Shown here piece by piece: positions 43,106-52,224 of a stretch of 64,000 nucleotides of DNA (positions are counted from its first letter, which is position 1; each line of letters opens with the position of its first letter). Below the pieces are notes generated by a model. The model saw only the letters and a list, made by a program, of their open reading frames with translations, had not been told where the DNA came from and searched no databases. The position numbers and the translations under genes are program-made. The stretch comes from CAWUIO01 sp963922455 (GTDB taxonomy: Bacteria; Bacteroidota; Bacteroidia; Cytophagales; Microscillaceae). Where the stretch lies: NCBI GenBank assembly GCA_963922455.1, contig CAWUIO010000020.1, positions 5,113-69,112 on the forward strand, in the 5' to 3' direction.

Positions 43106-46100
43106 ATGCGCGTTGGGATTTATTTACTAATTTGTATTTCCACCCTCCCCTTTTCGGTATTTTCCCAGACCGGTGATTTATTTTTATACAGTTACCACAC
43201 TCCAATATCCAATACAGATAATCAGAATTTAGCGGCTATTCAAGGCCCCGAGGGGTATATGTACTTTGCCAATACCAAAGGAGTAATAACCTACAATGGA
43301 GTCAACTGGGATATCATCAATACCTACAGTACACCTTATGCTCTTGAGAAGGGGGAAGATGGGCAGATCTATGTAGGATGCCGAGAGCACTTTGGCAGGA
43401 TTGTAAGGGACAAACAAGGGCGGTTAAGCTATCAAAAGATTTCCGATACACAATTGGGTTTTGGCGCGATAAGTCAGATCTGGGCGAGTAAAATTCATGT
43501 ATATTTTTACTCGGAAGAAGTGATATATGATGTAGATCCCGAAAACAATTCTGTACAAAATATCTGGTTTGCTCCCGACAAAGGGGAGTTTTCTGGGATG
43601 TTTTTGCATCAGGACCAGCTCTACGTAAACCTTCCGGGCAAGGGATTGCATAAGTTGATCAATGAAAAGTTTTTGCCCATTCCGGCGGGCGATTCACTTT
43701 CGGATGATTTAATCGTGGCGGCTTTTCCTTACGATGAAGACCATACTTTATTGGGCACAGATGCCAATAAATTGTATTTATTCGGAGGACGCAATTTAGA
43801 AGATTTTGAGATTGAGGCCCAGGACTATTTAGAGGAAAGCTTCTTGACTGGTGGGCTGGATTTTTCAGAAAGTAAGTTTGTATTATCTACCCTATCGGGA
43901 GGTTGCCTTATTGTAGAAAAAGAAAGTGGGAAGACCCTCCACCGGATCAACTACCAAACGGGCCTTTCGGATGATGAAATATTAACCGTATGCCGGGACC
44001 GCCAAGGTGGGGTTTGGATTTGTAATGAAGATGGGATTTCCCGGGCCGATGTGGAACTTCCTATACGAAATTATTCTATCTACCCAGGTCTGGAAGGAGA
44101 TATTACAGCCCCCTTTAAATCGGATAGTGTGCTCTATGTAGGCACGAGTGAAGGGGTTTTCTACTTGGCCAAAGTAGACCGAATAGAACAGTTGGTAAAG
44201 TTTATCAAAAAGGAAAAGAAGGAAATTCGGGTTTTGGAGCGGAATATCCAAACAACCATTCAAGTTGCACAAGATTTGTCTGTACCCGAAGTGAGCAATG
44301 TCCTGGTATCTGCCAAAATTGAAGCCGCCCTGCAGAATTCTGAAGAGCTAAGCCGGGAGGAAAAAAAGCAACTCAAAAAAGATCTTCGTAAAGCAAAAAG
44401 AGAAGAACGAAAGGAGGCCCGACAACGTAAAAAAGCCGAAAAGAACGGAGAAATACAGCCCAATCCGATAACACCTCTCAACCCAGAAGACAACCCCAGG
44501 GTTGTAGCCACTCCGGTCGATACCATTTCTGTGCAAGAAAAAGTGCTGGAAAACCCTGGGAAAGTCTACTCAGATGTGCGCACCTTCACGGAGTACGTTC
44601 CTAGCCCAACTCCTGAATCTCCTCAGCTGTCTCCTGAGGAAATCCCCTACATTTATGAAAAGGTGCAAGGGATACAAACCAAATGCCGCCAGTTTTTTCC
44701 CTTTCAAGATAAGCTCCTGGTAGCTACCAATGCAGGTTTGTATGAATTACAGAGTTTGACCGAAGCAATTAAAGTGGTCGACAATGAGTACATTTATTTT
44801 TTAAGTGCGAGCCAACGTTTTCCAGATTTAGTATACGCAGCGAGTGATAAGGGTATTATTGGGATACGCAGCACGCCTGAAGGCTGGAATATCAAGCATT
44901 TTAATCAGGACATTAGTCAAAGTATTTACTCCATTGCGGAGACAGAAGCTGGTTTGTGGCTTGGTGGCGAAGAATACATCTTTTTTATTTCCTTGGATAG
45001 CCAGGGCCTACCTCGGTCTAGTGAAAAGATCAAGCTGCCCAATGATTACGCGGAGACTACGGTTATCCGTATTATACAAGGCGTTCCTGTACTGATCTTA
45101 TCCACAGGTATTTACCAAATTAATCAGGTCGAAAAAACGATTGAGCCCTATAAACCACTAGAAACCTACTTTAATCCACGTTCGCCCATTGTTTACCAAC
45201 AAGCTGGGTATACTTGGGTCAGCCCCGATAACCAGGCTTGGGTCAATATAAGTCAAGAACCCATTCAATTTGACTCCCTAGGTTTTTTGCTTTCTTTCTT
45301 TGAAAATGTAGAAAGTATTTTTGTTGACAGTCAATCTGCCGTATGGGTGGTAGGTGATTATACTTTGTATAAAATTGAATCGGGGGCTCGCTTAGGATTG
45401 TCTCCCGACTTCCGGGCCATCATACAAAGTGCCAGTAATCGGCGTAACTTATTGTCTCTGGACGGACTCAGTTTGAGTAATACGCAAAAAGCCTTAAGGA
45501 TTGAGTTAGCTTCGCCCTATTTTTTGCGGGAGGGTAAGACGGAGTTTCAATACCGTTTAGAAGGACTGGATGAAGAATGGTCTGATTGGAACGCAGGTGC
45601 CTTTATTCCCTTCAATTCATTACCGGTGGGAGAGTACACCCTAAGGGTAAGGGCGCGGAATGTGTTTGGCCAACAGACTCCAGAAACCGTCTTAAACTTT
45701 GAAGTGAAACCCGCCTATTGGCAAACTTGGTGGTTTTATGTGTTGGTCTTACTGAGTCTCTGTCTGTTAATTTACCTCTTAGTACGACTACGACTGAGGG
45801 CCCTCACCCGAGCCAACCGAAGATTGGAAAACAAAGTAGAAGAGAAAACCCAAGAAATTTCCAAACAAAACAAACAACTCGAGCAAGCCTTTGACGAAAT
45901 TTCGGAGCAGAAAAATCAAATACAGCAAGCCAATCAGGAGTTGAAGCAAATTAATAATACGCTCGAGCAAAAGGTAAACGAACGTACTACAAGCCTGAGG
46001 GCTACCTTACTGCAACTTCTACAAACGAATAAAGAACTCGATACGTTCATTTATCGGGCCTCGCATGATCTGCGGGGGCCCATTGCCCGCTTGGTAGGAT

Positions 46101-46744
46101 TGGCCAATTTGGCAAAGATGGAAAAAGAACCCGAAGCTATTCTGACCAATCTGAATATGATTGAGTTTACCGCCCAACGTATGAATAATATGTTGGAAAA
46201 ACTCATGAACATACACGCGATCAATAGTGAAGCCTTAGACTATGACCGGATCTATTTACCGGAGTTTTTGGAGGGCATTAAGCAAAGAGTTAAACAAATA
46301 CCCGAAAGTGAGTCGGCTTATTTGATTGCTCGGGTGCACGGGGAGCAATTTGTTACCAGCGATGAAACACTCCTTACGATTATAATGGAAAACTTATTGG
46401 AAAACTCGGTAATATTCCGGGAAAACACGTCCGATGTGTTTTCTATTGTCAAATTAGCCTGTCGGGTAGAAAGTTCATACCTCCTGATTACGGTCACAGA
46501 CAATGGTATGGGAATTGACCCTGAACATCAGGAGCGTATTTTTGATATGTTTTACCGGGGATCTGAATTATCTCAGGGTAATGGTTTAGGGCTATATTTA
46601 GTCAAAAAAGCCACCGAAAAACTCCACGGAGAGATCGACTTCAAAAGTGAAGTAGGCAATGTGACCGAATTTAACGTAAGGATACCCTTAGAAAGGGCTT
46701 ACTCCGAAGACGTGCCCGAACTTACCGAAAAAGTAACGGTATAA
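43106..46744 (+). CDS. Periplasmic propeller (Reg_prop/Y_Y_Y) sensor histidine kinase
   Basis: A protein of 1,212 residues. Signal peptide 1-20 (ending SVFS). Residues 25-350 and 520-790 are beta-propeller blades of the Reg_prop type (GEDGQIYVGCREHFGRIV, DRQGGVWICNEDGIS, then DSQSAVWVVGDYTLYKI). A Y_Y_Y domain lies at about 800-865 (FQYRLEGLDEEWSDWN, LPVGEYTLRVRARN). One membrane helix spans 870-892. A coiled coil leads to HisKA with His987 (FIYRASHDLRGPI) and HATPase_c (NLLENSVIF, DNGMGI, GNGLGLYLVKKA). It lacks the receiver and AraC domains of hybrid systems. A Lys/Arg/Glu-rich low-complexity insert of about 150 residues (364-515) interrupts the propeller, which is unusual. Confidence 0.94.
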   Translation: MRVGIYLLICISTLPFSVFSQTGDLFLYSYHTPISNTDNQNLAAIQGPEGYMYFANTKGVITYNGVNWDIINTYSTPYALEKGEDGQIYVGCREHFGRIVRDKQGRLSYQKISDTQLGFGAISQIWASKIHVYFYSEEVIYDVDPENNSVQNIWFAPDKGEFSGMFLHQDQLYVNLPGKGLHKLINEKFLPIPAGDSLSDDLIVAAFPYDEDHTLLGTDANKLYLFGGRNLEDFEIEAQDYLEESFLTGGLDFSESKFVLSTLSGGCLIVEKESGKTLHRINYQTGLSDDEILTVCRDRQGGVWICNEDGISRADVELPIRNYSIYPGLEGDITAPFKSDSVLYVGTSEGVFYLAKVDRIEQLVKFIKKEKKEIRVLERNIQTTIQVAQDLSVPEVSNVLVSAKIEAALQNSEELSREEKKQLKKDLRKAKREERKEARQRKKAEKNGEIQPNPITPLNPEDNPRVVATPVDTISVQEKVLENPGKVYSDVRTFTEYVPSPTPESPQLSPEEIPYIYEKVQGIQTKCRQFFPFQDKLLVATNAGLYELQSLTEAIKVVDNEYIYFLSASQRFPDLVYAASDKGIIGIRSTPEGWNIKHFNQDISQSIYSIAETEAGLWLGGEEYIFFISLDSQGLPRSSEKIKLPNDYAETTVIRIIQGVPVLILSTGIYQINQVEKTIEPYKPLETYFNPRSPIVYQQAGYTWVSPDNQAWVNISQEPIQFDSLGFLLSFFENVESIFVDSQSAVWVVGDYTLYKIESGARLGLSPDFRAIIQSASNRRNLLSLDGLSLSNTQKALRIELASPYFLREGKTEFQYRLEGLDEEWSDWNAGAFIPFNSLPVGEYTLRVRARNVFGQQTPETVLNFEVKPAYWQTWWFYVLVLLSLCLLIYLLVRLRLRALTRANRRLENKVEEKTQEISKQNKQLEQAFDEISEQKNQIQQANQELKQINNTLEQKVNERTTSLRATLLQLLQTNKELDTFIYRASHDLRGPIARLVGLANLAKMEKEPEAILTNLNMIEFTAQRMNNMLEKLMNIHAINSEALDYDRIYLPEFLEGIKQRVKQIPESESAYLIARVHGEQFVTSDETLLTIIMENLLENSVIFRENTSDVFSIVKLACRVESSYLLITVTDNGMGIDPEHQERIFDMFYRGSELSQGNGLGLYLVKKATEKLHGEIDFKSEVGNVTEFNVRIPLERAYSEDVPELTEKVTV

Positions 46745-46772
46745 AAAAAGCAGGCCATCCGGCCTGCTTTTT
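46745..46772. terminator. Bidirectional intrinsic terminator
   Basis: A 12-bp stem, AAAAAGCAGGCC/GGCCTGCTTTTT, with loop ATCC, immediately after the kinase stop. It carries a T run in both directions. The foldback element starts 6 bp further on. Confidence 0.93.
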
Positions 46773-46777
46773 ATTAA

Positions 46778-46951
46778 GAAACTGTTTAAGTTTAGTTTTT
46801 GTCGGCGAAAAGGGTCAGTTTTGGGTTCTGATGAGATCAACAAGGAGCGCATAGCAGCGCTATGGGCGATAAATTTGATGAAATCAGGTTCCCGTATTTC
46901 TATTTTAAAATGGCCCTTTGCAGCCCAACGCAATTAAATTTAAACAGTTTC
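46778..46951. mobile_element. Foldback MITE with TAA target-site duplication
   Basis: A 174-bp non-coding element whose ends are terminal inverted repeats beginning GAAACTGTTTAA (left GAAACTGTTTAAGTTTAG, right reverse-complement GAAACTGTTTAAATTTAA). TAA flanks it on both sides (46775-46777 and 46952-46954). The inside is also nearly self-complementary: GGGTTCTGATGAGATCA pairs with the reverse of TGAAATCAGGTTCCC, around a CATAGCAGCGCTATG centre. The whole element could fold into one long hairpin. 3-bp TNA duplications are known for some IS5-family members, which would be the likely helper (inference). The right end supplies the last base of the stop codon of the zinc-ribbon gene. Confidence 0.85.
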
Positions 46952-47727
46952 TAAGATTTGCTTTTAGACTTTCTTGTCTTCTTGGGCTTCGGTTCTTCTT
47001 CTATCACCTCTTCTACCCCCGCAAAGATTCTCCCGCAGTGTTCGCACACAATAATTTTCTTTCGCTCCCGAATTTCTACTTGTCTTTGAGGAGGTACAAT
47101 GTTAAAGCATCCCCCACAGGCATGGCGCTTAACCAAGACTACGGCCAACCCGTTGATCATATTCCCCCGGATTTTGTCGTAAGAGCGAAGTAAGCGATCT
47201 TCTATGCCCTTTTTAAACTTATCCCGGTCTTTCATGAGCTTGGCTTCTTCTCCTTCACTTTCCTGTACCAGGTTTTCCAACTCATTTTGCTTCAGCTCTA
47301 AATCCTTTTTACGGTCTTCCAGGACTTCATCGGTTTTGCTTATTTCTTCGTTCACGCGGATAATCTTTTCATTGGCCTCACGGATACGTTTATCGGAGAG
47401 CTGAATTTCCAGTTCTTCCGATTCCATTTCCTTGGTCAAAGCTTCGTATTCTCGATTGTTCCGTACATTCATCTGCTGATCTTTGTACTTCTCAATCAAT
47501 TTATCCGCTTGTCTTTTTCGCTCTTTGCGGCTTTCTATCTCCTCGTTTAGCGTATCTATCTGTTTATTAAAATTCTGAATCCTCGTGTTGTAGCCTTCGA
47601 TTTCATCTTCGAGATCTTGCACCTCATCAGGCAAATCTCCCCGAAGTTTCTTGATTTCATCAAGTTTAGAATCAATGGCCTGCAACTTGAGAAGTGCGGT
47701 TAGCTTTTGTTCAACCGTTCGTTCCAT
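46951..47727 (-). CDS. Coiled-coil C4 zinc-ribbon protein (HP0958/CT398 family)
   Basis: A protein of 258 residues. A long antiparallel coiled coil fills residues 5-180 (LLKLQAIDSKLDEIKKLRG, NNREYEALTKEMESEE). A C-terminal zinc ribbon follows with CGGCFN and CEHCGR supplying four cysteines. The closing tail is basic (KPKKTRKSKSKS). Family members bind nucleic acid or act as chaperones in flagellar or secretion assembly in other phyla; the role in Bacteroidota is not established. The terminal TAG is formed at the junction with the foldback element, so the insertion may have trimmed the C-terminus. A -7 element lies upstream. Confidence 0.92.
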   Translation of the reverse strand: MERTVEQKLTALLKLQAIDSKLDEIKKLRGDLPDEVQDLEDEIEGYNTRIQNFNKQIDTLNEEIESRKERKRQADKLIEKYKDQQMNVRNNREYEALTKEMESEELEIQLSDKRIREANEKIIRVNEEISKTDEVLEDRKKDLELKQNELENLVQESEGEEAKLMKDRDKFKKGIEDRLLRSYDKIRGNMINGLAVVLVKRHACGGCFNIVPPQRQVEIRERKKIIVCEHCGRIFAGVEEVIEEEPKPKKTRKSKSKS

Positions 47728-47754
47728 TGGAAAAAGTTAGAGTAATACAATCTG

Positions 47755-47782
47755 CAAAAGTAGCAAAATTGCAAAGGTCAAA
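47755..47782 (-). promoter_or_regulatory. Promoter upstream of the zinc-ribbon gene
   Basis: On the minus strand: TTTG (47782-47779), 16 bp, then TACTTTTG (47762-47755). The -7 element matches TAnnTTTG and the spacing is close to the consensus. The leader is about 20 nt. Confidence 0.6.
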
Positions 47783-47854
47783 CTAATTTAGATAATAAAA
47801 AAGTTTTTATGCCGGGTATTTTTTGAAAATCCAAAATTCTTCCTTAAAGCAGGC

Positions 47855-48916
47855 TTGAATCCTATGCAAAATATCGAGCACATGACTCCACAAGAAGCAC
47901 AGTACTATTTTCCTGCCGAATGGGCTCCGCATCAAGCCACTTGGTTGAGCTTCCCCCATAACCTAGATACTTGGCCAAAATCTACCCTTGTATCCGTACA
48001 AAAGGTGTATATACAATGGATAAATGCCCTGAGCCCTCGCGAAGAAGTTCACGTTCTGGTGCAAGATGAGGGCATTATTTCTGAAATCCAAAGGGGCTTA
48101 GGAGCCCATGCGGCCCAAGTGTTTTTTCACCTTAAGGCCCTTAATGATGCTTGGATACGAGATTACGGCCCGGGTTTTTTGCTACACCGGCAAGACCCCG
48201 GGAAAAAAGCCATTTTAAATTGGCAGTTTAACTCCTGGGGGGGCAAATATTTGCCTTTTGAGGAGGATAATGCTTGTCCGGAGTATATTGCCCAATACCG
48301 GGGTATTCCTCAATTTACCCCACCCTACATACTAGAAGGGGGAAGTATCGAGGTAAATGGCGCGGGCATGCTCTTAACTAACCGGGAGTGCCTTCTACAC
48401 CCAAATCGTAACCCCGGAATCAGTGAGGCCAAAATAGAACAACTGCTGAAGTCCTATTATAATGTTCAAGAAGTAATCTGGTTGCGGGGCCAGTTGGAAG
48501 GAGACGACACAGACGGGCATATTGATAACCTCGCTCGCTTTGTTAGTAACAACACAATTTTAGTCGGTTTTTGTACGGACAAACAAGATCCTAACTATAA
48601 GGGACTCCAGGAAAATGTTCAAACCTTATTGAGGGCCAAAAATTTGGAGGGCAAGCCTTTTGAGATTATAAAAATACCAATGCCTTCCCCTTTGCGAGTA
48701 AAAGGCCAGCGCCTACCGGCCAGCTATTTGAACTTTTACATTGCCAACCGACTCCTTGTATTACCTCAATACCACTGCCCAGAAGATGAAATAGCCCGGG
48801 AAATTCTCCAAACGTGCTTTCCCGATCGGGAAATCTTGGGGTTTGATGCTCGGGATATAGTTTGGGGAGGAGGAAGTTTTCACTGTTTGAGCCAACAAGA
48901 ACCAGCAAGTTTATAA
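47855..48916 (+). CDS. aguA: Agmatine deiminase family protein
   Basis: A protein of 353 residues of the Porphyromonas-type PAD/agmatine deiminase group. Signature blocks are PAEWAPHQATWLSFPHN, NDAWIRDYGP, ILEGGSIEVNG, GDDTDGHIDNLARF (catalytic Asp and His) and the closing GGGSFHCLSQQEP with the nucleophile Cys344. The enzyme hydrolyses agmatine to N-carbamoylputrescine in polyamine synthesis. No N-carbamoylputrescine amidase (aguB) or arginine decarboxylase gene is adjacent, although aguB often is. There is no signal peptide, which argues against a secreted peptidylarginine deiminase. Confidence 0.93.
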   Translation: MNPMQNIEHMTPQEAQYYFPAEWAPHQATWLSFPHNLDTWPKSTLVSVQKVYIQWINALSPREEVHVLVQDEGIISEIQRGLGAHAAQVFFHLKALNDAWIRDYGPGFLLHRQDPGKKAILNWQFNSWGGKYLPFEEDNACPEYIAQYRGIPQFTPPYILEGGSIEVNGAGMLLTNRECLLHPNRNPGISEAKIEQLLKSYYNVQEVIWLRGQLEGDDTDGHIDNLARFVSNNTILVGFCTDKQDPNYKGLQENVQTLLRAKNLEGKPFEIIKIPMPSPLRVKGQRLPASYLNFYIANRLLVLPQYHCPEDEIAREILQTCFPDREILGFDARDIVWGGGSFHCLSQQEPASL

Positions 48917-48918
48917 AA

Positions 48919-48949
48919 TGTAATATGGCGTCAGGAACGCCATATTACA
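48919..48949 (+). terminator. Strong hairpin after the agmatine deiminase gene
   Basis: A perfect 13-bp stem, TGTAATATGGCGT/ACGCCATATTACA, with loop CAGGA, starting 3 bp after the stop codon. There is no T run, so it may end transcription weakly or protect the 3' end. Confidence 0.5.
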
Positions 48950-49107
48950 CAAAGGTTTACACTAATCTACAAGGATTGATTGGGATGCAATTTGAAACAA
49001 AGGCCTGAATCCATCTTCCAGTAAACCTACACCAAACAGGCTTAGCGAATTGCTTAATACAAATGTAAGCTCTAAACCATGCCGCTAATATGATAAATAT
49101 CAGTTTG

Positions 49108-50076
49108 CTAAGATTTTTTTTGAGCCGCCCGTTGGAGACGGTCATTGAGGGCCCGGCCCAGGCCTTTTTCGGGAAAGGTTTCTGCCAAGATAAGTTGCAC
49201 CCGAGCTTGATCTATTTCGCGTATGGCGGCAAAAATATTACGAGCGGCTTCTTCCATACTTCCTTGGGGCGATAAGATGATCTGTAATTCCGGAGGAATT
49301 CCGTCCAAATAGTTTTGAAATACCAAGGCGCCAATCTCTTTATCGGGGTGTTTTTTCATATAATTGGCCACTTCACCCCGATTTTTTAGGAGGATTAAGG
49401 GGGTGTGTGGCGCGTAATGCTTGCTCAACATACCCGGAGCTAGGGCCTGCTTACTCCCTTTCTTGTGTATAAGCAAAGTACCGGCCACCTCCTCCAAGGC
49501 TTCCACGCTAAGCCCCCCCAGCCTTAAAATGACCCCTTGACCCGATTCCCACGAGACAATGGTAGACTCAATGCCTACCTCGCTGGGGCCCCCATCCAAA
49601 ATAAGGGAAACCTGTTCTCCCAATTGGGCTTCCACGTGCTCGGCCCGGGTAGGGCTAACATAATTGGAGGGGTTGGCACTGGGCGCCGCCAAGGGAAAAT
49701 CCAATTTGCCCAACAAGGCCAAACTTAGGGGGTGATTAGGGACTCGGATACCTACATTGGGCAAACCTGCCGTAACCAAATCAGGGATGATTTTTTTCCG
49801 GGGCAGGACCAAAGTTAAGGGCCCAGGCCAAAATTTTTGCGCCAATTCTCGAGCGCTATCAGGAAAGTGCGCTACATACTCTCCTACGCGCTCCACAGAA
49901 CTCGTGTGGACAATCAAAGGATTAAAGCGTGGCCTTTGCTTGGCCAGAAATATTTTACTAATTGCTTCTGGGTCTAAGGCATTGGCAGCCAGACCATATA
50001 CAGTTTCCGTTGGGATGGCAACTAAGTTACCCGATTCTAACAAACTTTGCGCAAGGTGAATATCCTGAGAGATCAT
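49108..50076 (-). CDS. tsaC: Threonylcarbamoyl-AMP synthase (Sua5/YciO/YrdC type)
   Basis: A protein of 322 residues, long enough for the Sua5 form with a C-terminal extra domain. The N-terminal YrdC domain has LVAIPTETVYGLAANALDPEAISKIFLAKQRPRFNPLIVH, then LWPGPLTLVL-type sequence (KFWPGPLTLVLP), GIRVPNHP, AAPSANPSNYVSPT and IESTIVSW. The C-terminal Sua5 domain begins APGMLSKHYAPHTPL. It makes the threonylcarbamoyl-AMP used for the t6A37 modification of tRNAs that read ANN codons. It is not clustered with tsaB, tsaD or tsaE here. Confidence 0.95.
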   Translation of the reverse strand: MISQDIHLAQSLLESGNLVAIPTETVYGLAANALDPEAISKIFLAKQRPRFNPLIVHTSSVERVGEYVAHFPDSARELAQKFWPGPLTLVLPRKKIIPDLVTAGLPNVGIRVPNHPLSLALLGKLDFPLAAPSANPSNYVSPTRAEHVEAQLGEQVSLILDGGPSEVGIESTIVSWESGQGVILRLGGLSVEALEEVAGTLLIHKKGSKQALAPGMLSKHYAPHTPLILLKNRGEVANYMKKHPDKEIGALVFQNYLDGIPPELQIILSPQGSMEEAARNIFAAIREIDQARVQLILAETFPEKGLGRALNDRLQRAAQKKS

Positions 50077-50176
50077 ATTTTCCAGATTAGCCGGGATACA
50101 AGAAAAATTTCAATTACCCGCTACAAATTTCATGAATAATACTTACTTTTAAATTAGTACCATCTATAAAAATTAA

Positions 50177-50596
50177 ATGAACAAACGGGATAACCTGTTA
50201 AAAAGACATCCGATTATTCCGAGTGTATTTTTTCTTGTCTTTGCCTGGGTTTTATTATATATCATAACCGGATTTAAGGAAGCCGGCCAAGTTGAATCTT
50301 CCGAAACCTATACCCAAACCTACACAGCCAAAGACCCCAAATCCGACGAAACTTGTACGTTGACCCTTAGCGAAGAATCTATGATACTTAGCATAGATCC
50401 GCAAAAGAATACGTATACGTTTCCCCTCGTGAAACCTCAGATTACGCACTTATCCGAATCGGAAACTATGCAAACTTTCAAAGCAACTTCTGAAAAAGAT
50501 AAGCTCCTGGTTATCATTATCCGCGATAGCGAAAGCCAGGAAACCCGGACTATGATAGAATTTAACGGAAAGGTGTATTTTGAATCAAAAAAATAG
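50177..50596 (+). CDS. Small single-pass membrane protein of unknown function
   Basis: A protein of 139 residues. A short basic cytoplasmic start (MNKRDNLLKRH) is followed by one membrane helix (SVFFLVFAWVLLYIITGF, about residues 16-33) and a Thr/Glu/Ser-rich soluble part with probable beta strands (CTLTLSEESMILSI, KDKLLVIIIRDSE, RTMIEFNGKVYF). Positive-inside orientation would place the soluble part in the periplasm. No family recognised. It precedes the peroxiredoxin gene by 70 bp, but a separate -7 element lies between, so co-transcription is doubtful. Confidence 0.75.
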   Translation: MNKRDNLLKRHPIIPSVFFLVFAWVLLYIITGFKEAGQVESSETYTQTYTAKDPKSDETCTLTLSEESMILSIDPQKNTYTFPLVKPQITHLSESETMQTFKATSEKDKLLVIIIRDSESQETRTMIEFNGKVYFESKK

Positions 50597-50626
50597 ACAT
50601 ATGTTTATTTATTAATATATTTACCC

Positions 50627-50634
50627 TATCTTTG
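50627..50634 (+). promoter_or_regulatory. -7 element TATCTTTG upstream of the peroxiredoxin gene
   Basis: TATCTTTG matches TAnnTTTG exactly, 32 bp upstream of the ATG at 50667. The region upstream is AT-rich without a clear TTG at -33. Confidence 0.55.
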
Positions 50635-50666
50635 AGCAATTCTTTTAGATCATAAATTTAAATTAT

Positions 50667-51302
50667 ATGTCACTTAAGCTAGGCGATATAGCACCCGATT
50701 TTAGGGCCCAAACCACCGAAGGGGAAATCAATTTCCACGAATGGTTAGGCGATTCCTGGGGGGTGTTTTTCTCTCACCCCGCCGATTTTACTCCCGTTTG
50801 TACTACCGAGTTAGGTACTGTATCCAAGTACCGGGAGCACTTCGAGCAACGCAATGTCAAGACCATTGCCATTAGTGTAGATCCCTTAGATTCGCACAAC
50901 GAGTGGATCAAGGACATTAACGAAACGCAAAATACAGAGATGGACTTCCCAATCATTGCCGACCCAGAGGGCAAGATTGCCAATATGTACGATATGATCC
51001 ACCCCAACTCTCTGGAAAAACTCACGGTACGGTCTGTTTTCGTAATTGGTCAAGACAAAAAAATCAAATTGATGATTACCTACCCAGCTTCAACGGGTAG
51101 AAATTTTGATGAGATTATCCGAGTGATCGATTCACTGCAACTCACCGCCAATTACAGTGTGGCTACGCCAGCCAACTGGAAAGATGGCGAGGACGTAGTC
51201 ATTTCTCCTTCTGTTTCCAATGAAGAAGTACCCAACAAATTCCCCAAAGGACATACAGTAGTTAAGCCTTATTTGCGTATGACTCCCCAACCCAATAAGT
51301 AG
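50667..51302 (+). CDS. 1-Cys peroxiredoxin (Prx6 type)
   Basis: A protein of 211 residues. The peroxidatic Cys45 lies in HPADFTPVCTTELG. The arginine of TVRSVFVIG and the Prx6-type C-terminal extension (TPANWKDGEDVVI, FPKGHTVVKPYLRMTPQP) identify the 1-Cys class; no resolving cysteine is present. It reduces hydrogen peroxide and organic peroxides with a small thiol or other partner as reductant. In this organism ergothioneine or bacillithiol could be relevant, given egtB/egtD and ypdA in the same window (inference). Repeat copy 8 begins 27 bp past its stop. Confidence 0.95.
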   Translation: MSLKLGDIAPDFRAQTTEGEINFHEWLGDSWGVFFSHPADFTPVCTTELGTVSKYREHFEQRNVKTIAISVDPLDSHNEWIKDINETQNTEMDFPIIADPEGKIANMYDMIHPNSLEKLTVRSVFVIGQDKKIKLMITYPASTGRNFDEIIRVIDSLQLTANYSVATPANWKDGEDVVISPSVSNEEVPNKFPKGHTVVKPYLRMTPQPNK

Positions 51303-51328
51303 TTTACCAACTACATGGATCTGGGGCT

Positions 51329-51467
51329 GGGGCTGCCCCCCACTTTGCCCAATAAGCACGGCTAATTTATACGGGAGTGCCCGGCAAAGTGGGGGTCGGG
51401 CTTTCGCTACTCGCCAGCTCCCCGCAAACCAGCGGCGGGCTCAGACAGGCCGCTCTATCCCTCAGCC
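51329..51467 (+). repeat. Three-way-junction intergenic repeat, copy 8
   Basis: P1 pairs GGCTG (51331-51335) with CAGCC (51463-51467). P2 is a perfect 13-bp stem, CCCCCACTTTGCC (51337-51349)/GGCAAAGTGGGGG (51383-51395). The core is intact. P3 pairs CTCGCC with GGCGGG. It lies in the convergent gap between the peroxiredoxin and rhomboid genes; a short direct repeat (CTGGGG twice) precedes it. Confidence 0.93.
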
Positions 51468-51545
51468 AATGTACGTTTTAGCCTTTAAAGTGTATAAAGT
51501 CACCGGTTCTCCCAAGGTTTTTTGGAGTAGTAGCCGGGGCTTCCT

Positions 51546-52208
51546 TTACTTAGGAAACACCTTAACCTCTTGATCCTCTTCTTTTTCTCGATAATAGACT
51601 GCCCGTATCTTCCACTGGGCTTCTTTTTCCTGTACCACTTCCTTTCTCATAGGTTTTGGTTCCTTCCGTAAATTTTGATAATAGTAAATACTATACACCA
51701 AGCCGGCCACACAGCCCGAGAGATGGCCTTCCCAAGAAATGCCTGAGCCTTGGGGTACCAGGCCTGCCAACATACCACTATAAGCAAAGGTCATAAATAA
51801 TGTAATAGCTAATTGTCGGGGCTGCCAAGTTAAGATGCCCACAAAAAATAGATAGCTAGCATAACCGTAGATAACTCCACTGGCCCCTATGTGGTAGCTA
51901 GGCCGGGCAAAAATCCAAGTCCAAATCCCACCGGCCAGGATAAGCCAGATACTCAAAGGGTGGGCTTCCTTAGGATAAAGGGAAAACACCAAGCCTCCCA
52001 AGACCAAGAGAGATAAACTATTGGAAAATAAATGGCTAAAATCTCCATGGAGAAAAGGGGAAGTGAAAATGCCATACCAGGAGTTCCAGTCTTGTGGATA
52101 TAGTCCCCATGGGTGCCAGCTAGTTCCCAGGCTTACTTCCCAAAGCTTTACGATCCACATCAATAAGAGGGCCCAGCGAAGGGTAGGGGAAATAATAGAT
52201 GCTTTCAT
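51546..52208 (-). CDS. Rhomboid family intramembrane serine protease
   Basis: A protein of 220 residues with about six membrane helices. The catalytic serine is in HIGASGVIYGY, and the catalytic histidine is in SWEGHLSGCVAGL. The N-terminal FTSPFLHGDFSHLFSNSLSLLVLG block is a rhomboid hallmark. A charged cytoplasmic tail (KEPKPMRKEVVQEKEAQWKIR) follows the last helix. Rhomboids cut substrates within or near their membrane segments; the substrate is unknown. A TAGCTTTG -7 element lies 17 bp upstream of the start. Confidence 0.93.
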   Translation of the reverse strand: MKASIISPTLRWALLLMWIVKLWEVSLGTSWHPWGLYPQDWNSWYGIFTSPFLHGDFSHLFSNSLSLLVLGGLVFSLYPKEAHPLSIWLILAGGIWTWIFARPSYHIGASGVIYGYASYLFFVGILTWQPRQLAITLFMTFAYSGMLAGLVPQGSGISWEGHLSGCVAGLVYSIYYYQNLRKEPKPMRKEVVQEKEAQWKIRAVYYREKEEDQEVKVFPK

Positions 52209-52224
52209 GCTATTGCAATTTGTT

